This document shows positions 6,494 through 15,785 of a stretch of 64,000 nucleotides of DNA, piece after piece. The number at the start of each line of letters is the position of its first letter. Within the stretch, counting starts at the first letter, position 1. The translations under genes and the position numbers were made by a program. The stretch is from Bacteroidia bacterium. Its GTDB lineage: Bacteria; Bacteroidota; Bacteroidia; J057. The notes under the pieces are model-generated. The model made no database searches. It was not told the DNA's origin and worked only from the letters and a program-made list of their open reading frames with translations. The stretch spans positions 23,189 through 87,188 of the forward strand of contig JAUIGE010000029.1 in NCBI GenBank assembly GCA_030430205.1, read 5' to 3'.

Positions 6494-8410
6494 TTATCCG
6501 AAAACTGCTTCTCCCATCAATTCCCGCACAGCTTTCACGATGGCATCTTTGTCGTAGCCATATTTTGCCCATAGCTCTTCCTGGGTGCCATGCTCGATGA
6601 ATTTATCGGGCAGGCCGAGGCGCTCTACTTTGGCGCTGTAGCCATGGTCTACCATAAATTCCAGCACAGCTGAGCCAAAGCCGCCCATCAGGGCGCCGTC
6701 CTCTACCGTGACCACACGGTCAAATTGCTGGAAAATCTCATGAAGCATCTCTTCATCAAGCGGCTTGACAAAGCGCATGTCATAGTGCGCAGGATTCAGC
6801 TTTTCAGCTTGCAGTTGCTCGATGGCCTCCTGGGCAAAATTGCCCGGATGGCCAATCGTCAGGATGGCGACGCCTTCGCCTGCTGTCATCCTGCGGCCTT
6901 TGCCTACAGGGATGATTTCCATTTCATTTTGCCAGTCTACTTTCACGCCTTTTCCACGTGGGTAGCGAATGGAAAATGGGCCCATATCATCCTGACTGGC
7001 AGTCAGCATAAGGTTTCTGAGCTCATGCTCATCCATAGGGGCGGCTACAACCATATTGGGAATACAGCGAAAATAAGACAAGTCAAAAGAGCCCTGATGC
7101 GTATGTCCGTCAGCGCCGGCAAGGCCGCCGCGGTCGAGACAAAAAACCACATTCAGGTTCTGAATAGCCACATCATGGATCACCTGATCGTAGGCGCGCT
7201 GCATGAAAGTGGAGTAAATATTACAAAATGGAATCAGCCCCTGAGTAGCCATACCGGCCGAAAATGTCACCGCATGCTGCTCGGCGATGCCGACATCAAA
7301 TGCCCTGTCGGGCATGGCTTCCATCATCAGATTGAGGCTACAACCACTGGGCATAGCGGGCGTGACGCCCATGATTTTTTCGTTTTTCTCCGCCAGTTCG
7401 ATGATCGTTTTGCCAAAAACGTCCTGGTATTTGGGGGCTGAAGGTTTGTCAGATTTGCTTTTCTGAATCTCTCCCGTCACTTTATCAAACAAACCTGGCG
7501 CATGCCACTGGGTCTGGTTTTTTTCTGCCAGCTCAAAGCCTTTTCCTTTTACTGTCACACAGTGCAGCAGTTTGGGGCCGGGGATATTTTTCATGTCCTC
7601 CAGCAGGCGCACCATGTGATTCACATCATGACCGTCTACCGGGCCAAAGTATCGAAAGCCCAAAGCTTCGAAAAGCATGCCTGGCTTGGTCGCTGAGGCC
7701 GTCAGGCCTTGCTCCAGCCTGGCCGCGATGCCGCGGGCCTTATCACCGAGCTTGTTCAATTTACCCAAAAGCTTCCACACCTCATCGCGGATCTTGTTGT
7801 AGGTTTTGGATGTGGTGATATCTGTCAGGTATTCTTTGAGTGCGCCTACATTCGGATCAATTGACATGCAGTTGTCATTCAGGACCACAAGCATATCTGC
7901 TTTTTCCCAACCACCATGATTGAGTCCCTCGAAAGCCATGCCGCCAGTGATGGCTCCATCTCCGATCACAGCGACCACTTTGCGGTCGTCTTCCTGCTTA
8001 TAGGTCTTGGCGATGGCCATGCCTACAGCAGCGGAGATCGAAGTGGAAGAGTGGCCTACGCCAAAGGTATCATACTCAGACTCAGTGCGTTTGGGAAAGC
8101 CAGAGATGCCGCCAAACTTGCGGTTGGTGTGAAAAAGCTCACGGCGACCCGTGAGGATTTTATGGCCGTAGGCCTGATGACCTACATCCCAGATAAGCTG
8201 GTCATAGGGCGTATTATAGACATAGTGCAGTGCCGTGGTGAGCTCTACTACGCCCAGGCTCGCACCAAAATGGCCGCCATTTACAGAGACAGTAGAGATG
8301 ATATAATCCCGCAGTTCGTTGCAAAAATCATAGAGTTGTTCGGGCTTTAGCTTGCGCAATTCTTCTGGTGTATTCACCTGCGACAGCAGCGGTCCAGCTT
8401 CGATCTTCAT
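6494..8410 (-). CDS. dxs: 1-deoxy-D-xylulose-5-phosphate synthase
   Basis: A thiamine-diphosphate enzyme condensing pyruvate and glyceraldehyde 3-phosphate, the first step of the MEP isoprenoid pathway. At 638 aa it has the usual length. Seen: GHFGASLG (46-53), the substrate/TPP histidine region DVGHQAYGHK (75-84), the TPP motif GDGAITGG...LNDN (150-180), and the transketolase-like central and C-terminal domains with GIAEQHAVTFSAGMA and the DRGGLAGADGHTHQG loop. The start MKIEAGPLLSQV agrees with the family. It is single, ending at a shared terminator with the lipoprotein gene and divergent from the putative hydrolase gene. Confidence 0.98.
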   Translation of the reverse strand: MKIEAGPLLSQVNTPEELRKLKPEQLYDFCNELRDYIISTVSVNGGHFGASLGVVELTTALHYVYNTPYDQLIWDVGHQAYGHKILTGRRELFHTNRKFGGISGFPKRTESEYDTFGVGHSSTSISAAVGMAIAKTYKQEDDRKVVAVIGDGAITGGMAFEGLNHGGWEKADMLVVLNDNCMSIDPNVGALKEYLTDITTSKTYNKIRDEVWKLLGKLNKLGDKARGIAARLEQGLTASATKPGMLFEALGFRYFGPVDGHDVNHMVRLLEDMKNIPGPKLLHCVTVKGKGFELAEKNQTQWHAPGLFDKVTGEIQKSKSDKPSAPKYQDVFGKTIIELAEKNEKIMGVTPAMPSGCSLNLMMEAMPDRAFDVGIAEQHAVTFSAGMATQGLIPFCNIYSTFMQRAYDQVIHDVAIQNLNVVFCLDRGGLAGADGHTHQGSFDLSYFRCIPNMVVAAPMDEHELRNLMLTASQDDMGPFSIRYPRGKGVKVDWQNEMEIIPVGKGRRMTAGEGVAILTIGHPGNFAQEAIEQLQAEKLNPAHYDMRFVKPLDEEMLHEIFQQFDRVVTVEDGALMGGFGSAVLEFMVDHGYSAKVERLGLPDKFIEHGTQEELWAKYGYDKDAIVKAVRELMGEAVFG

Positions 8411-8618
8411 GATGTAGATGTTAAGTGTGTAGTTCGTTGGAAATTTGAAGTAAAACAGCGGGTTAGGCGAAATTGTTTAAGGCTCGAAAGATATAACATT
8501 TTTTTCATTTGTTTGTTCAGCGCATCGCAGACAACAAAAACCCTATGTCAAAGCGATAAGCAGAAATAAAAGGGAAATTGCTATATTGAACCTTCCATTC
8601 AAAAAAGCACTTCCCACT

Positions 8619-10358
8619 ATGTTTTATACGGATACTTTACAATCTCTTGTTGAGCAGGACCAGGTCAGTCAAACCCTTTATCGCGGCTCTGACGCCAGTT
8701 GGGCCATTCGATGTTTGCAGATAGGCCTCAAGGATTTGGGCTACGGAGACGAAATGAACTGGGATACCTACATGGCTGATGGCGGTTATGGCGGCGGTTC
8801 GACGCGGGCGGTAGCAGCTTTTTTACAAAAAAGCGGCATCTCGGGGGACGGTACCAAAGTGGAGAAGCCTGTTCTCCAAAAAATGCTGGCCATGCTCGCC
8901 GCCAAAAACGACCTGCTAAGCCTACGGCAGACCATCGCCGATGACGATGTCATGATCAAATACTCCCAGGACAGCGGCGACAACGCCGCCATACAGGGCC
9001 TGCAACGGCTGCTCTTCATTCTGGGCTATGGCGAGCAACTCGCCTGGGACAATATGAGCCCCTCAGGCGTATACCATACGCCTACCATGGCAGCTGTCAA
9101 GGCTTTTGGCCTTGCCGAAAATATGCCTACCGAAGGCATCGCCCTCAGTACAGAGCTCGCGAAGCGCATAGATCAAAAAGTCTCAGCTTGGTATGGCGCA
9201 AAGGTGGTCTTTGGCAACAGCGATGCCGCAGGAAGACGCGGCGCAGATGTGACCGTCGAGGAGGTCGGAGGCAAATTGTTTGCCTGGGACCAATTCTTTA
9301 AATTAAGGCTCCTGAGACATGAAAAAGGCGTTTTTGTACGTGGAAGCGAGCGTGCAGAAAGCTTTGTCCAAACCTATGCTGAAGCCCTCAAAGCCGAAGG
9401 CATGACCGATTCTGCCTTGCGTTTGATGGTGCCGGTTTCCGAAAATGAAGGAGCCATGGACGCCATCAATACCTGGGACAATGCCTTCCTTTCCTTTGGT
9501 ATGTACCAATGGACCATGGGCACAGGCACCGCAAAAGGCGAGCTGCCAAGCTTGCTCAACCGAATCAGAAAATTTGATCCGGATACCTTCCAGTCCTATT
9601 ATGGGCGCTTTGGGCTGGGCATAGATGAAGCCAATTCCGATGAAGTATATGGAAGGGTGACCTTAAATGGGAAAAGTGTAGAGGCCGAGTCAGATAAAGA
9701 GCAATTTCGGGATAACAAATGGGCCTTTCGCTTCTGGCGTGCGGGCCTTGATCCCATGATCAAACTGGTGCAGATGATCCACGCTTTTGAGCGTTTATAC
9801 ACTTTTTACCATCATCCCAATTACCTGGTAAAAGGGAAGTATTTTGTAGATCAGATCATCACTTCTGAATACGGCACTGCCTTGATTCTTGACCACCACG
9901 TCAACCGTCCTGCCCACCCCAGAACCCAACTGGGACAGGCGATGGACCAGACAGGCCTTGCCTCCAAAGATCCCGCAAGCTGGACCACCGACGATGAGCG
10001 AAAGCTGATCGCCCAATACCTCCAAATCCGCAAGTCATCCAGCATGACGGATCCCGAAAAGCGAGCTACCATCACCCAGAAATACCTGAAAGAAGGCAAG
10101 CTTTCCGATGAGCGCGGCTCCTTTGAGTTGGCACCCAAAACCAAAGGTCTGGAAAGCGATGTCAGCGTATTTCCCCGTGGGTTGGATGAAAAAGCTTTCC
10201 CAACTATCAGAGAAACAGAAGAAAACCGCGGTACGGTGGAACCCGCTGGCTGGCGTGAGGAAGGTGTGCCTTCTACGAGCAGTACGGTTTCCGACTCCGT
10301 CGTAAACACGCCTGAAGAGAGCTGGTTGAAGCGGCTTTGGCGGTCTATTTTTGGGTAA
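8619..10358 (+). CDS. Protein with two peptidoglycan-binding-like repeats and a putative lysozyme-like domain
   Basis: A 579-residue protein without a signal peptide. Two repeats resemble PG_binding_1 modules (about 25-95: AIRCLQIGLKDLGYG...STRAVAAFLQ; 122-185: AIQGLQRLLFILGYG...TMAAVKAF). Then comes a domain with VPVSENEGAMDAINTWDNAFLSFGMYQW (272-298), whose glutamates E275/E277 followed by an aromatic, Asn/Gly-rich stretch look like a lysozyme-fold active site. Further on are HHVNRP and a proline/threonine-rich tail (about 490-570). I infer a cell-wall hydrolase or binder, possibly delivered by a non-Sec route, since no Sec signal is visible. The ATG at 8619 is preferred; a TTG at 8586 would extend it by 11 residues. 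The exact family is not recognised. Confidence 0.65.
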   Translation: MFYTDTLQSLVEQDQVSQTLYRGSDASWAIRCLQIGLKDLGYGDEMNWDTYMADGGYGGGSTRAVAAFLQKSGISGDGTKVEKPVLQKMLAMLAAKNDLLSLRQTIADDDVMIKYSQDSGDNAAIQGLQRLLFILGYGEQLAWDNMSPSGVYHTPTMAAVKAFGLAENMPTEGIALSTELAKRIDQKVSAWYGAKVVFGNSDAAGRRGADVTVEEVGGKLFAWDQFFKLRLLRHEKGVFVRGSERAESFVQTYAEALKAEGMTDSALRLMVPVSENEGAMDAINTWDNAFLSFGMYQWTMGTGTAKGELPSLLNRIRKFDPDTFQSYYGRFGLGIDEANSDEVYGRVTLNGKSVEAESDKEQFRDNKWAFRFWRAGLDPMIKLVQMIHAFERLYTFYHHPNYLVKGKYFVDQIITSEYGTALILDHHVNRPAHPRTQLGQAMDQTGLASKDPASWTTDDERKLIAQYLQIRKSSSMTDPEKRATITQKYLKEGKLSDERGSFELAPKTKGLESDVSVFPRGLDEKAFPTIRETEENRGTVEPAGWREEGVPSTSSTVSDSVVNTPEESWLKRLWRSIFG

Positions 10359-10369
10359 GGAGTAACCCC

Positions 10370-10620
10370 ATATTCCGCACTCATTTCCTTCATCTTCCGA
10401 TAAAACGCCTCCCGATAATAAGCAGGCATCTCCGAGCCATGGGCAAAATACTTTTGGTAACGAGCTTCCAATTCGGGGAAGTGCCTGCGAATCGCCTGAA
10501 GCATCAGCGTCTTGCTGTCGGCTTTTTCATTGCCAAAAAGCGTGATTGTTGCAGGCTGGAGATAGGCTACATTCGCTTCTTTAAATGAAGAAAAAAGCTG
10601 ATGTAAGGACGCGGTCGTAT
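10370..10620 (-). pseudogene. Possible C-terminal remnant of a radical-SAM (SplB-like) or similar gene
   Basis: In the minus frame, an open stretch of about 85 codons reads FFSDTTASLHQLFSSFKEAN, then ATITLFGNEKADSKTLMLQA, HFPELEARYQKYFAHGSEMP and AYYREAFYRKMKEMSAEYGV. The composition is protein-like, and the block FPEL..RY...Y...R....EYG resembles the tail of COG1533 radical-SAM proteins. It has no start of its own: upstream is the FKBP terminator, and downstream the frame runs into the oppositely oriented hydrolase gene. It may be a remnant of a deleted gene. The identity is weak. Confidence 0.35.
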
Positions 10621-10632
10621 CGGAGAAAAAGG

Positions 10633-10670
10633 CAAAAGCGCCTGTCGGGCGATGCCGACAGACGCTTTTG
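10633..10670 (-). terminator. Rho-independent terminator after the FKBP gene pair
   Basis: CAAAAGCGCCTGTCGGG and GCCGACAGACGCTTTTG form a 17-bp stem with two mismatches around a 4-base loop. On the minus strand it is followed by GCCTTTTTC, about 30 bp past the stop of the downstream FKBP gene. Confidence 0.75.
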
Positions 10671-10701
10671 GGATCGCAAGATCCATGTATGAGCTGCGCT
10701 C

Positions 10702-11658
10702 TTATTCTCCGATACCGAAAAATTCGATATCAAACTCCAGAGTAGCACCTGGGGGAATGTTGGGAGGGCTGCCTACATCGCCATAGGCGATGTCAGAAGG
10801 GAGCCAGATGGTCCATTTTTCGCCCGGCTTCATGAGGGGCAAAGCAATCTGCCAGCCGCGGATCAGCCTTGTGAGGTCAAAAGTTACAGGCTCACTGCCT
10901 TCACCTTTTTCAGAGCTGTCAAAGACAGTTCCGTCAAGCAGACGACCAGTATAGTGGATGGTGACTTTGTCACTGAGGGTAGGAGAAGCCCCGCCACCTT
11001 TACCAGATTTCAACACTTTGTACTGCATGCCGCTTTCGTGTACCTGAACGCCATCTTTCTCTTTGTTGGCATCCATAAAAGCTTTACCCGCTTCTTTGTT
11101 GGGGCCAGCTTCAGCCTGGCTTTTTTCAGCCTGAGCTGCGCGAGCGTTATTGCTGGCAATCTGGTTGAATTTATTAGTGAGCAGTTGGCTCTCTGCCTCA
11201 GCAAATAAAGAGGTGCCAGCATTGGCATCATTAAAGCCTGCCGCCAATGGCTCCAGCACAGGTTCCATATTGATGTCTTTCAACTGGCTGACGAAGTAAA
11301 CGCCATAAGCGTAAGAAACTTCATCCATATTGGATGTAAGGCCATCCTCAGCTGTAATGGCACGGCCATTACGGGCTTGAGCTTCACGGCCAAATTCCTG
11401 AATTTGCTGCATCACAGCAGGCATTTCTATTGTGGTGGTACCTGCAGCCTCGTCTTTCAGGCCTTTTTCAAAATTGGCGGCATTCCAGGTAAGACCTTCC
11501 AGGTTCATCCCCTTGACAATAGAGCTGCCAAAAGCATAGTACATGCTATCCTCAGCAGTAGTCAGTTTAATATCTTTTCCAGATGTCGCTCCGCTTTTTC
11601 CTGAGTCACAAGCATATAGCAAGACCAGCAAGGGAAGCAAAAAAAACAGTTTCTTCAT
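10702..11658 (-). CDS. FKBP-type peptidyl-prolyl isomerase lipoprotein (second of a tandem pair)
   Basis: A 318-residue exported prolyl isomerase. The signal peptide MKKLFFLLPLLVLLYAC has its lipobox cysteine at 17. Residues 30-200 form the helical FKBP_N dimerisation domain (DSMYYAFGSSIVKGMNLEGL, VSYAYGVYFVSQLKDI). The C-terminal FKBP_C domain has YKVLKSGKGG, VTIHYTGRLLDGTVFDSS, GWQIALPLMKPGEKWTIWLP, AYGDVGSPPNIPPGATLEFD. It probably folds proteins in the periplasm or at the outer membrane. The ATG at 11658 is chosen for the signal peptide; an upstream in-frame start adds 19 unlike residues. It lies 67 bp downstream of its paralogue, probably co-transcribed and sharing the terminator at 10633. 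Confidence 0.95.
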   Translation of the reverse strand: MKKLFFLLPLLVLLYACDSGKSGATSGKDIKLTTAEDSMYYAFGSSIVKGMNLEGLTWNAANFEKGLKDEAAGTTTIEMPAVMQQIQEFGREAQARNGRAITAEDGLTSNMDEVSYAYGVYFVSQLKDINMEPVLEPLAAGFNDANAGTSLFAEAESQLLTNKFNQIASNNARAAQAEKSQAEAGPNKEAGKAFMDANKEKDGVQVHESGMQYKVLKSGKGGGASPTLSDKVTIHYTGRLLDGTVFDSSEKGEGSEPVTFDLTRLIRGWQIALPLMKPGEKWTIWLPSDIAYGDVGSPPNIPPGATLEFDIEFFGIGE

Positions 11659-11725
11659 TGTTATTTCTTTTAATAATATAGTTGATCTGCGAAGATCAAT
11701 TTTTATGAGCCGCAAAGGTCTACAA

Positions 11726-12685
11726 TTATTCTCCTATTCCAAAATACTCTATATCAAAAACAAGGGTCGCTCCAGCAGGAATACTGGGAGGAGAGCCTAG
11801 ATTTCCATAAGCAAGATCAGAAGGAAGCCATATCGTCCATTTTTCACCTGGTTTCATCATGGGGAGCGCTATTTGCCAGCCTTTTATCAGGTTATTCAGC
11901 GGAAAAGTAGCCTTTTCCCCACGCTTATATGAGCTGTCGAATACGGTGCCATCAAGCAGGCGGCCTTCGTAATGGATGGTTACTTTGTCGGAGATTGAGG
12001 GAGACTTAGCGGCAGCATCTCCACTTTTCAGGACTTTGTACTGCATGCCGCTTTCATGTTCGATCACGCCTTCCGCCTTTTTATTTTCTTCCATGAAAAG
12101 CTTTCCCGCTTCCTTATTGGCTGCTGCTTCAGCTTCAGCTTTGCCTGCCTGTATGGTCCGTGCCTGTTCACTGGCTTTTTGATTGAATAGATTGCTGAAG
12201 TGTTCTACTTTTTCTTCGCTGAGAAGCAAATCTTTGCCTGCGTTAGCGTCTCCAAAGCCTGCAATAAATGGCTTCGCCTGAATTTCCATCTCAATATCTG
12301 CTAATTGCCTGGCGAAATACATCCCATAGGCATAGGACACCTCCTCCATATTTACATCTATGCCATCCTCCTCGGTGATCTTCCTGCCCTGGCGAGCTTG
12401 TATTTCTTTCCCAAAAGGTTGGATGATATGTGTAGCTGAATCCAGGTCTATTTTAGCTTTGCCTTCCATCTCTTCTGTCAAACCGCTGTCAAACTGATCA
12501 ACTTCCCAGGCTACGCCTTCTACCGGCATGCTTTTGACAAGAAAAGCCCCAAAGGCATAATACATGCTGTCTTCAATAGTAAGCAGTTTTATTTTTTTTG
12601 AAAAAAGACCTCCTCTGCCGCTCTTGGTAGATTGGCAACCGAAGGCAAAAGCGAGGAGAATAAGTAGAAAAGCAAATTGTTTCAT
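11726..12685 (-). CDS. FKBP-type peptidyl-prolyl isomerase lipoprotein (first of a tandem pair)
   Basis: A 319-residue paralogue of the gene just downstream, with the same architecture: signal peptide with lipobox FAFGC, helical FKBP_N domain (DSMYYAFGAFLVKSMPVEGV, VSYAYGMYFARQLADI) and FKBP_C (VTIHYEGRLLDGTVFDSS, GWQIALPMMKPGEKWTIWLP, AYGNLGSPPSIPAGATLVFD). The C-terminal thirds are nearly identical and the N-terminal thirds have diverged, as after a tandem duplication with relaxed constraint on the dimerisation domain. Both keep the FKBP aromatic pocket residues. The ATG at 12685 is preferred over the frame opening at 12736. It is divergent from guaB. Confidence 0.95.
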   Translation of the reverse strand: MKQFAFLLILLAFAFGCQSTKSGRGGLFSKKIKLLTIEDSMYYAFGAFLVKSMPVEGVAWEVDQFDSGLTEEMEGKAKIDLDSATHIIQPFGKEIQARQGRKITEEDGIDVNMEEVSYAYGMYFARQLADIEMEIQAKPFIAGFGDANAGKDLLLSEEKVEHFSNLFNQKASEQARTIQAGKAEAEAAANKEAGKLFMEENKKAEGVIEHESGMQYKVLKSGDAAAKSPSISDKVTIHYEGRLLDGTVFDSSYKRGEKATFPLNNLIKGWQIALPMMKPGEKWTIWLPSDLAYGNLGSPPSIPAGATLVFDIEYFGIGE

Positions 12686-12755
12686 GATAAAAATGCGCGT
12701 TTTGCAGTAAAAAGGGTAAAACCAAAAGGAGGCCAAAGGTCATCAAAACCAATCT

Positions 12756-12788
12756 TTTGCACAAGTCGGATTTTTGTGCGTAAATTTA
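12756..12788 (+). promoter_or_regulatory. Candidate promoter for guaB
   Basis: TTTG (12756-12759), a 21-bp spacer, then TAAATTTA (12781-12788), close to the Bacteroidota TTTG-N19-TAnnTTTG consensus. The last base of the -7 box differs and the spacer is two bases long. It lies about 70 bp before the guaB ATG. Confidence 0.4.
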
Positions 12789-12857
12789 CCCGGCAAATAT
12801 CCCCAACACAGCCTGGTCAGGTTGTAAAAATTGAGCTTACCTATTTAGATATTTGCC

Positions 12858-14372
12858 ATGTCAATCCAAGAACATTCCACTGCCTCACAAGGCCAAGACA
12901 AGAGTTACCTGGAGCAAAAATTTGCTTTTGAAGGGCTCACCTATGACGACGTTCTCCTCGTTCCGGATTATTCGGATGTCCTGCCCAGGGAAGTAGATAC
13001 TTCCACTTACCTGACCCGGGAAATCAAGCTCAACATCCCCATCGTCAGCGCGGCGATGGATACGGTGACAGAGCACCAGCTTGCCATAGCCATGGCAGCC
13101 AATGGCGGCATAGGGATCATCCACAAAAACATGCCCATCCGCCAGCAGGCGGAAGAGGTGCGCAAAGTAAAGCGCTCCGAAAGCGGCATGATCGTAGACC
13201 CGATCACCCTGTTTCCAGACGATACGCTGACTGAAGCCAGCAGATTGATGCGGGAGCATCACATCGGCGGTATCCCGGTGGTCAACCGTCAAAAGATGCT
13301 TGTGGGCATCATCACCAACCGCGACCTGCGGTTTGAAAAGCCGGATGCCCGGCAGGTAAGCGAATTGATGACATCAGAAAATCTGATTACCGCTCCCCAG
13401 GGTACCACCCTGGGCGAAGCCGAAAGCATCCTCCGCACCCACAAGGTGGAGAAACTACCCGTAGTAGACGCTGATGGAGTCCTGGTAGGACTTATCACCT
13501 ATCGTGACATCATCAAGAAGAAGACCTTTCCCAATGCCTGTAAAGACAGCCTGGGCAGGCTGCGGGTTGGCGCGGCAGTGGGCGTCACCGCCGATACCTT
13601 CGAGCGCATCGAAGCGCTCATCCAGGCAGGCGTGGATGCTGTGGTCATTGATACTGCCCACGGACACTCTCAGGGTGTCCTCAGCCGGGTGGCAGAGGCC
13701 CGCCAGCAGTTTCCGGATATGCAATTTATTGCAGGCAATGTCGCCACCGGAGGTGGCGCGGAAGCGCTCATCAAAGCCGGCGTAGACGCCGTGAAGGTGG
13801 GCGTAGGCCCAGGCTCTATCTGCACTACCCGGGTGATCGCGGGGGTAGGCGTACCGCAGCTCTCTGCGGTGATGGAGGCAGCCCGGGTCTGCCAACATTA
13901 TGGTGTTCCCATCATCGCCGACGGAGGCGTCAAGTATTCAGGAGATATGGTCAAGGCATTGGTAGCCGGAGGCTCCTGTATCATGGCCGGAGGCCTTTTT
14001 GCCGGTACCGACGAAAGTCCGGGAGAGACAGTCCTTTACGAAGGCCGGAAGTTTAAGCAGTATCGGGGCATGGGTTCCATAGAAGCGATGAAGGAAGGCA
14101 GCAAGGATCGCTACTTCCAGGATGCAGAAGACGATCTGCAAAAACTCGTGCCCGAAGGCATCGTAGGTCGCGTACCCTACAAAGGCTCTGTCACAGAGGT
14201 CCTCTACCAGATGATCGGAGGACTCCGATCAGGCATGGGCTATTGTGGCGCAAAAGACATCCCTTCCCTGCAAAAAAAGCAGTTTGTTCGCATCACCAGC
14301 GCTGGCTTGCGGGAGAGCCACCCGCATGATATCAAAATCACGAAGGAAGCGCCGAATTATTCGATTAGATAA
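12858..14372 (+). CDS. guaB: Inosine-5'-monophosphate dehydrogenase
   Basis: Oxidises IMP to XMP with NAD, the first committed step of GMP synthesis. At 504 aa it is slightly longer than usual because of about 15 extra N-terminal residues. Seen: the TIM-barrel opening [20 protein letters not shown] (27-46), a paired CBS regulatory insert (about 110-220), the NAD-binding [10 protein letters not shown] (265-274), and the catalytic loop GPGSICTTR with C322. The C-terminal flap segment contains [11 protein letters not shown] and ends [17 protein letters not shown]. The gene is monocistronic. Its stop (TAA 14370-14372) is directly followed by an octamer repeat array. Confidence 0.98.
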   Translation: MSIQEHSTASQGQDKSYLEQKFAFEGLTYDDVLLVPDYSDVLPREVDTSTYLTREIKLNIPIVSAAMDTVTEHQLAIAMAANGGIGIIHKNMPIRQQAEEVRKVKRSESGMIVDPITLFPDDTLTEASRLMREHHIGGIPVVNRQKMLVGIITNRDLRFEKPDARQVSELMTSENLITAPQGTTLGEAESILRTHKVEKLPVVDADGVLVGLITYRDIIKKKTFPNACKDSLGRLRVGAAVGVTADTFERIEALIQAGVDAVVIDTAHGHSQGVLSRVAEARQQFPDMQFIAGNVATGGGAEALIKAGVDAVKVGVGPGSICTTRVIAGVGVPQLSAVMEAARVCQHYGVPIIADGGVKYSGDMVKALVAGGSCIMAGGLFAGTDESPGETVLYEGRKFKQYRGMGSIEAMKEGSKDRYFQDAEDDLQKLVPEGIVGRVPYKGSVTEVLYQMIGGLRSGMGYCGAKDIPSLQKKQFVRITSAGLRESHPHDIKITKEAPNYSIR

Positions 14373-14448
14373 TGAGAGGATGAGAGGATGAGAGGATGAG
14401 AGGATTTGCAAATGGAAGAATCTACTCATTATCTCATCTGCTCATCAA
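14373..14448. repeat. Octamer arrays in inverted orientation after guaB
   Basis: TGAGAGGA occurs four times from 14373 to 14404, starting at the base after the guaB stop codon. After 20 bases, three octamers CTCATTAT, CTCATCTG and CTCATCAA follow (14425-14448); their CTCAT core is the complement of ATGAG in the first array. The two could fold back on each other. The array ends 3 bp before the panD stop. Confidence 0.8.
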
Positions 14449-14451
14449 AGA

Positions 14452-14802
14452 TCAGCTAAGTAGCCGATTGTTCTCATCGGGAAACACAATGGTAGGGGAA
14501 AAGCCTTTGGCTTCTTCGGCGGTCATCTGGGCGTAGGTGATCAGGATCACCATGTCACCGACCTGCACTTTGCGTGCAGCGGGGCCATTGAGGCATACCA
14601 TGCCACTGCCTCGGGTACCAGCTATGGTATAGGTTTCGAAGCGTTCGCCATTGTTGATGTTGACGATTTGCACTTTTTCGCCTTCCAGGATATTGGCTGC
14701 GTCGAGGAGATTGGCATCTACAGTGATGCTACCCACATAGTTAAGTTCCGCCTGCGTGACTTTGACGCGGTGAATTTTGGATTTGAAGATGGTTAATGTC
14801 AT
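14452..14802 (-). CDS. panD: Aspartate 1-decarboxylase precursor
   Basis: A pyruvoyl enzyme making beta-alanine from L-aspartate for pantothenate synthesis. At 116 aa it matches the normal length. The self-cleavage site is intact: NYVGSITVD, with cleavage between G24 and S25 so that S25 becomes the pyruvoyl group. Other conserved segments are [18 protein letters not shown] and [12 protein letters not shown]. The stop of panC lies 12 bp upstream of the panD start on the same strand, so the two form an operon supplying both halves of the PanC reaction. Confidence 0.97.
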   Translation of the reverse strand: MTLTIFKSKIHRVKVTQAELNYVGSITVDANLLDAANILEGEKVQIVNINNGERFETYTIAGTRGSGMVCLNGPAARKVQVGDMVILITYAQMTAEEAKGFSPTIVFPDENNRLLS

Positions 14803-14814
14803 AGTTGCGTGAAA

Positions 14815-15660
14815 CTAGTATAGCGCCAGGTTGTCGATCAATCTTGTTTTTCCAACAAAGGCTGCTATGAATGCTCTGGGAGATGAAGAAGCGGTAAGGG
14901 AATCCACTTCTGCTAGATTCTTGTCATTTAACAATTCGAAGTAATCTAATTTTACCAGAGGATACTGTGCCAGGGTGTGATGCACAAAGTCTTTCACGTC
15001 TGTAACGGTCTGAAAGTCCTCTAATTTTTGCTTAATAGCCTTAAGCGTATGAATCAAAAAGAGCGATTGTATTCTTTCCTGGCTGCTAAGGTACACATTT
15101 CTGGAACTAAGTGCCAAGCCGTCCTCCTCTCTTATGATGGGGCATGGAACAGCTTGTACGGGAAAATGTAGGTCATTGACCATCTGGCGTATGATCTGAA
15201 ACTGCTGGTAATCTTTCAGCCCAAAATAAGCTCTGTCTGGCTGGATAATATTGAAAAGAATGCTCACTACCTGAATAACTCCGTTGAAATGGCCCGGCCG
15301 ACTTCGGCCACACAATTTTCTGTCCATGCTACGCAAAGAGAAGATGATTTCGGATTCTTTTTCAGGATAAATCTCTCTGGGAGCAGGCGCAAAAACCCAA
15401 TCCACTCCCAAAGATTCCAGCAAAGCGCAATCTTGCTCCAGGCTACGGGGGTACTTGCTGAGGTCTTCATTGGGGCCAAATTGGGTGGGATTGACAAAAA
15501 TACTGACAGCGGTCACCTCATTTTCCGCCACTGCTTGCTTCACCAAACTGGCATGTCCGGCATGCAAAGCACCCATTGTAGGCACCAGACCCAGTTTTTG
15601 GGTGGGCAGTAGCTGTTTTCTTTCCTCACGAAAAGAGGAGATGTCATGGAATATTTTCAT
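14815..15660 (-). CDS. panC: Pantothenate synthetase
   Basis: ATP-dependent condensation of pantoate with beta-alanine to pantothenate, in the cytoplasm. At 281 aa it is typical. The nucleotidyltransferase signature PTMGALHAGHASLV (28-41) contains the HxGH motif. FVNPTQFGPNEDLSKYPR, the pantoate-binding GRSRPGHFNGV, FGLKDYQQFQII and ALSSRNVYLS are all conserved. It is first in the panC-panD pair. The divergent gene to its left encodes the GT5 glycogen synthase domain protein, a neighbourhood I recall from other Bacteroidota. Confidence 0.97.
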   Translation of the reverse strand: MKIFHDISSFREERKQLLPTQKLGLVPTMGALHAGHASLVKQAVAENEVTAVSIFVNPTQFGPNEDLSKYPRSLEQDCALLESLGVDWVFAPAPREIYPEKESEIIFSLRSMDRKLCGRSRPGHFNGVIQVVSILFNIIQPDRAYFGLKDYQQFQIIRQMVNDLHFPVQAVPCPIIREEDGLALSSRNVYLSSQERIQSLFLIHTLKAIKQKLEDFQTVTDVKDFVHHTLAQYPLVKLDYFELLNDKNLAEVDSLTASSSPRAFIAAFVGKTRLIDNLALY

Positions 15661-15710
15661 GAATAGAAGTGACGTGCAATCAGGTCAAAAGACAAGTAAG
15701 CTAAGTACAA

Positions 15711-15742
15711 ATTGCCAATACAAACTATTTTCTGTATTTTTG
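15711..15742 (+). promoter_or_regulatory. Candidate promoter for the GT5/DUF4270 pair
   Basis: ATTG (15711-15714), a 20-bp spacer and TATTTTTG (15735-15742). The -7 box is a full match to TAnnTTTG and the -33 box lacks one T. It lies 43 bp before the ATG at 15786. Confidence 0.5.
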
Positions 15743-15785
15743 CCAAAAAAATATTGAAAATATTCGTTCTAACAGATTTAAATTT

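Noticed and set aside
9851..10504. 217-codon minus frame opposite the putative hydrolase
   Set aside because: Only the part upstream of about 10370 looks like protein; the rest is an antisense shadow.
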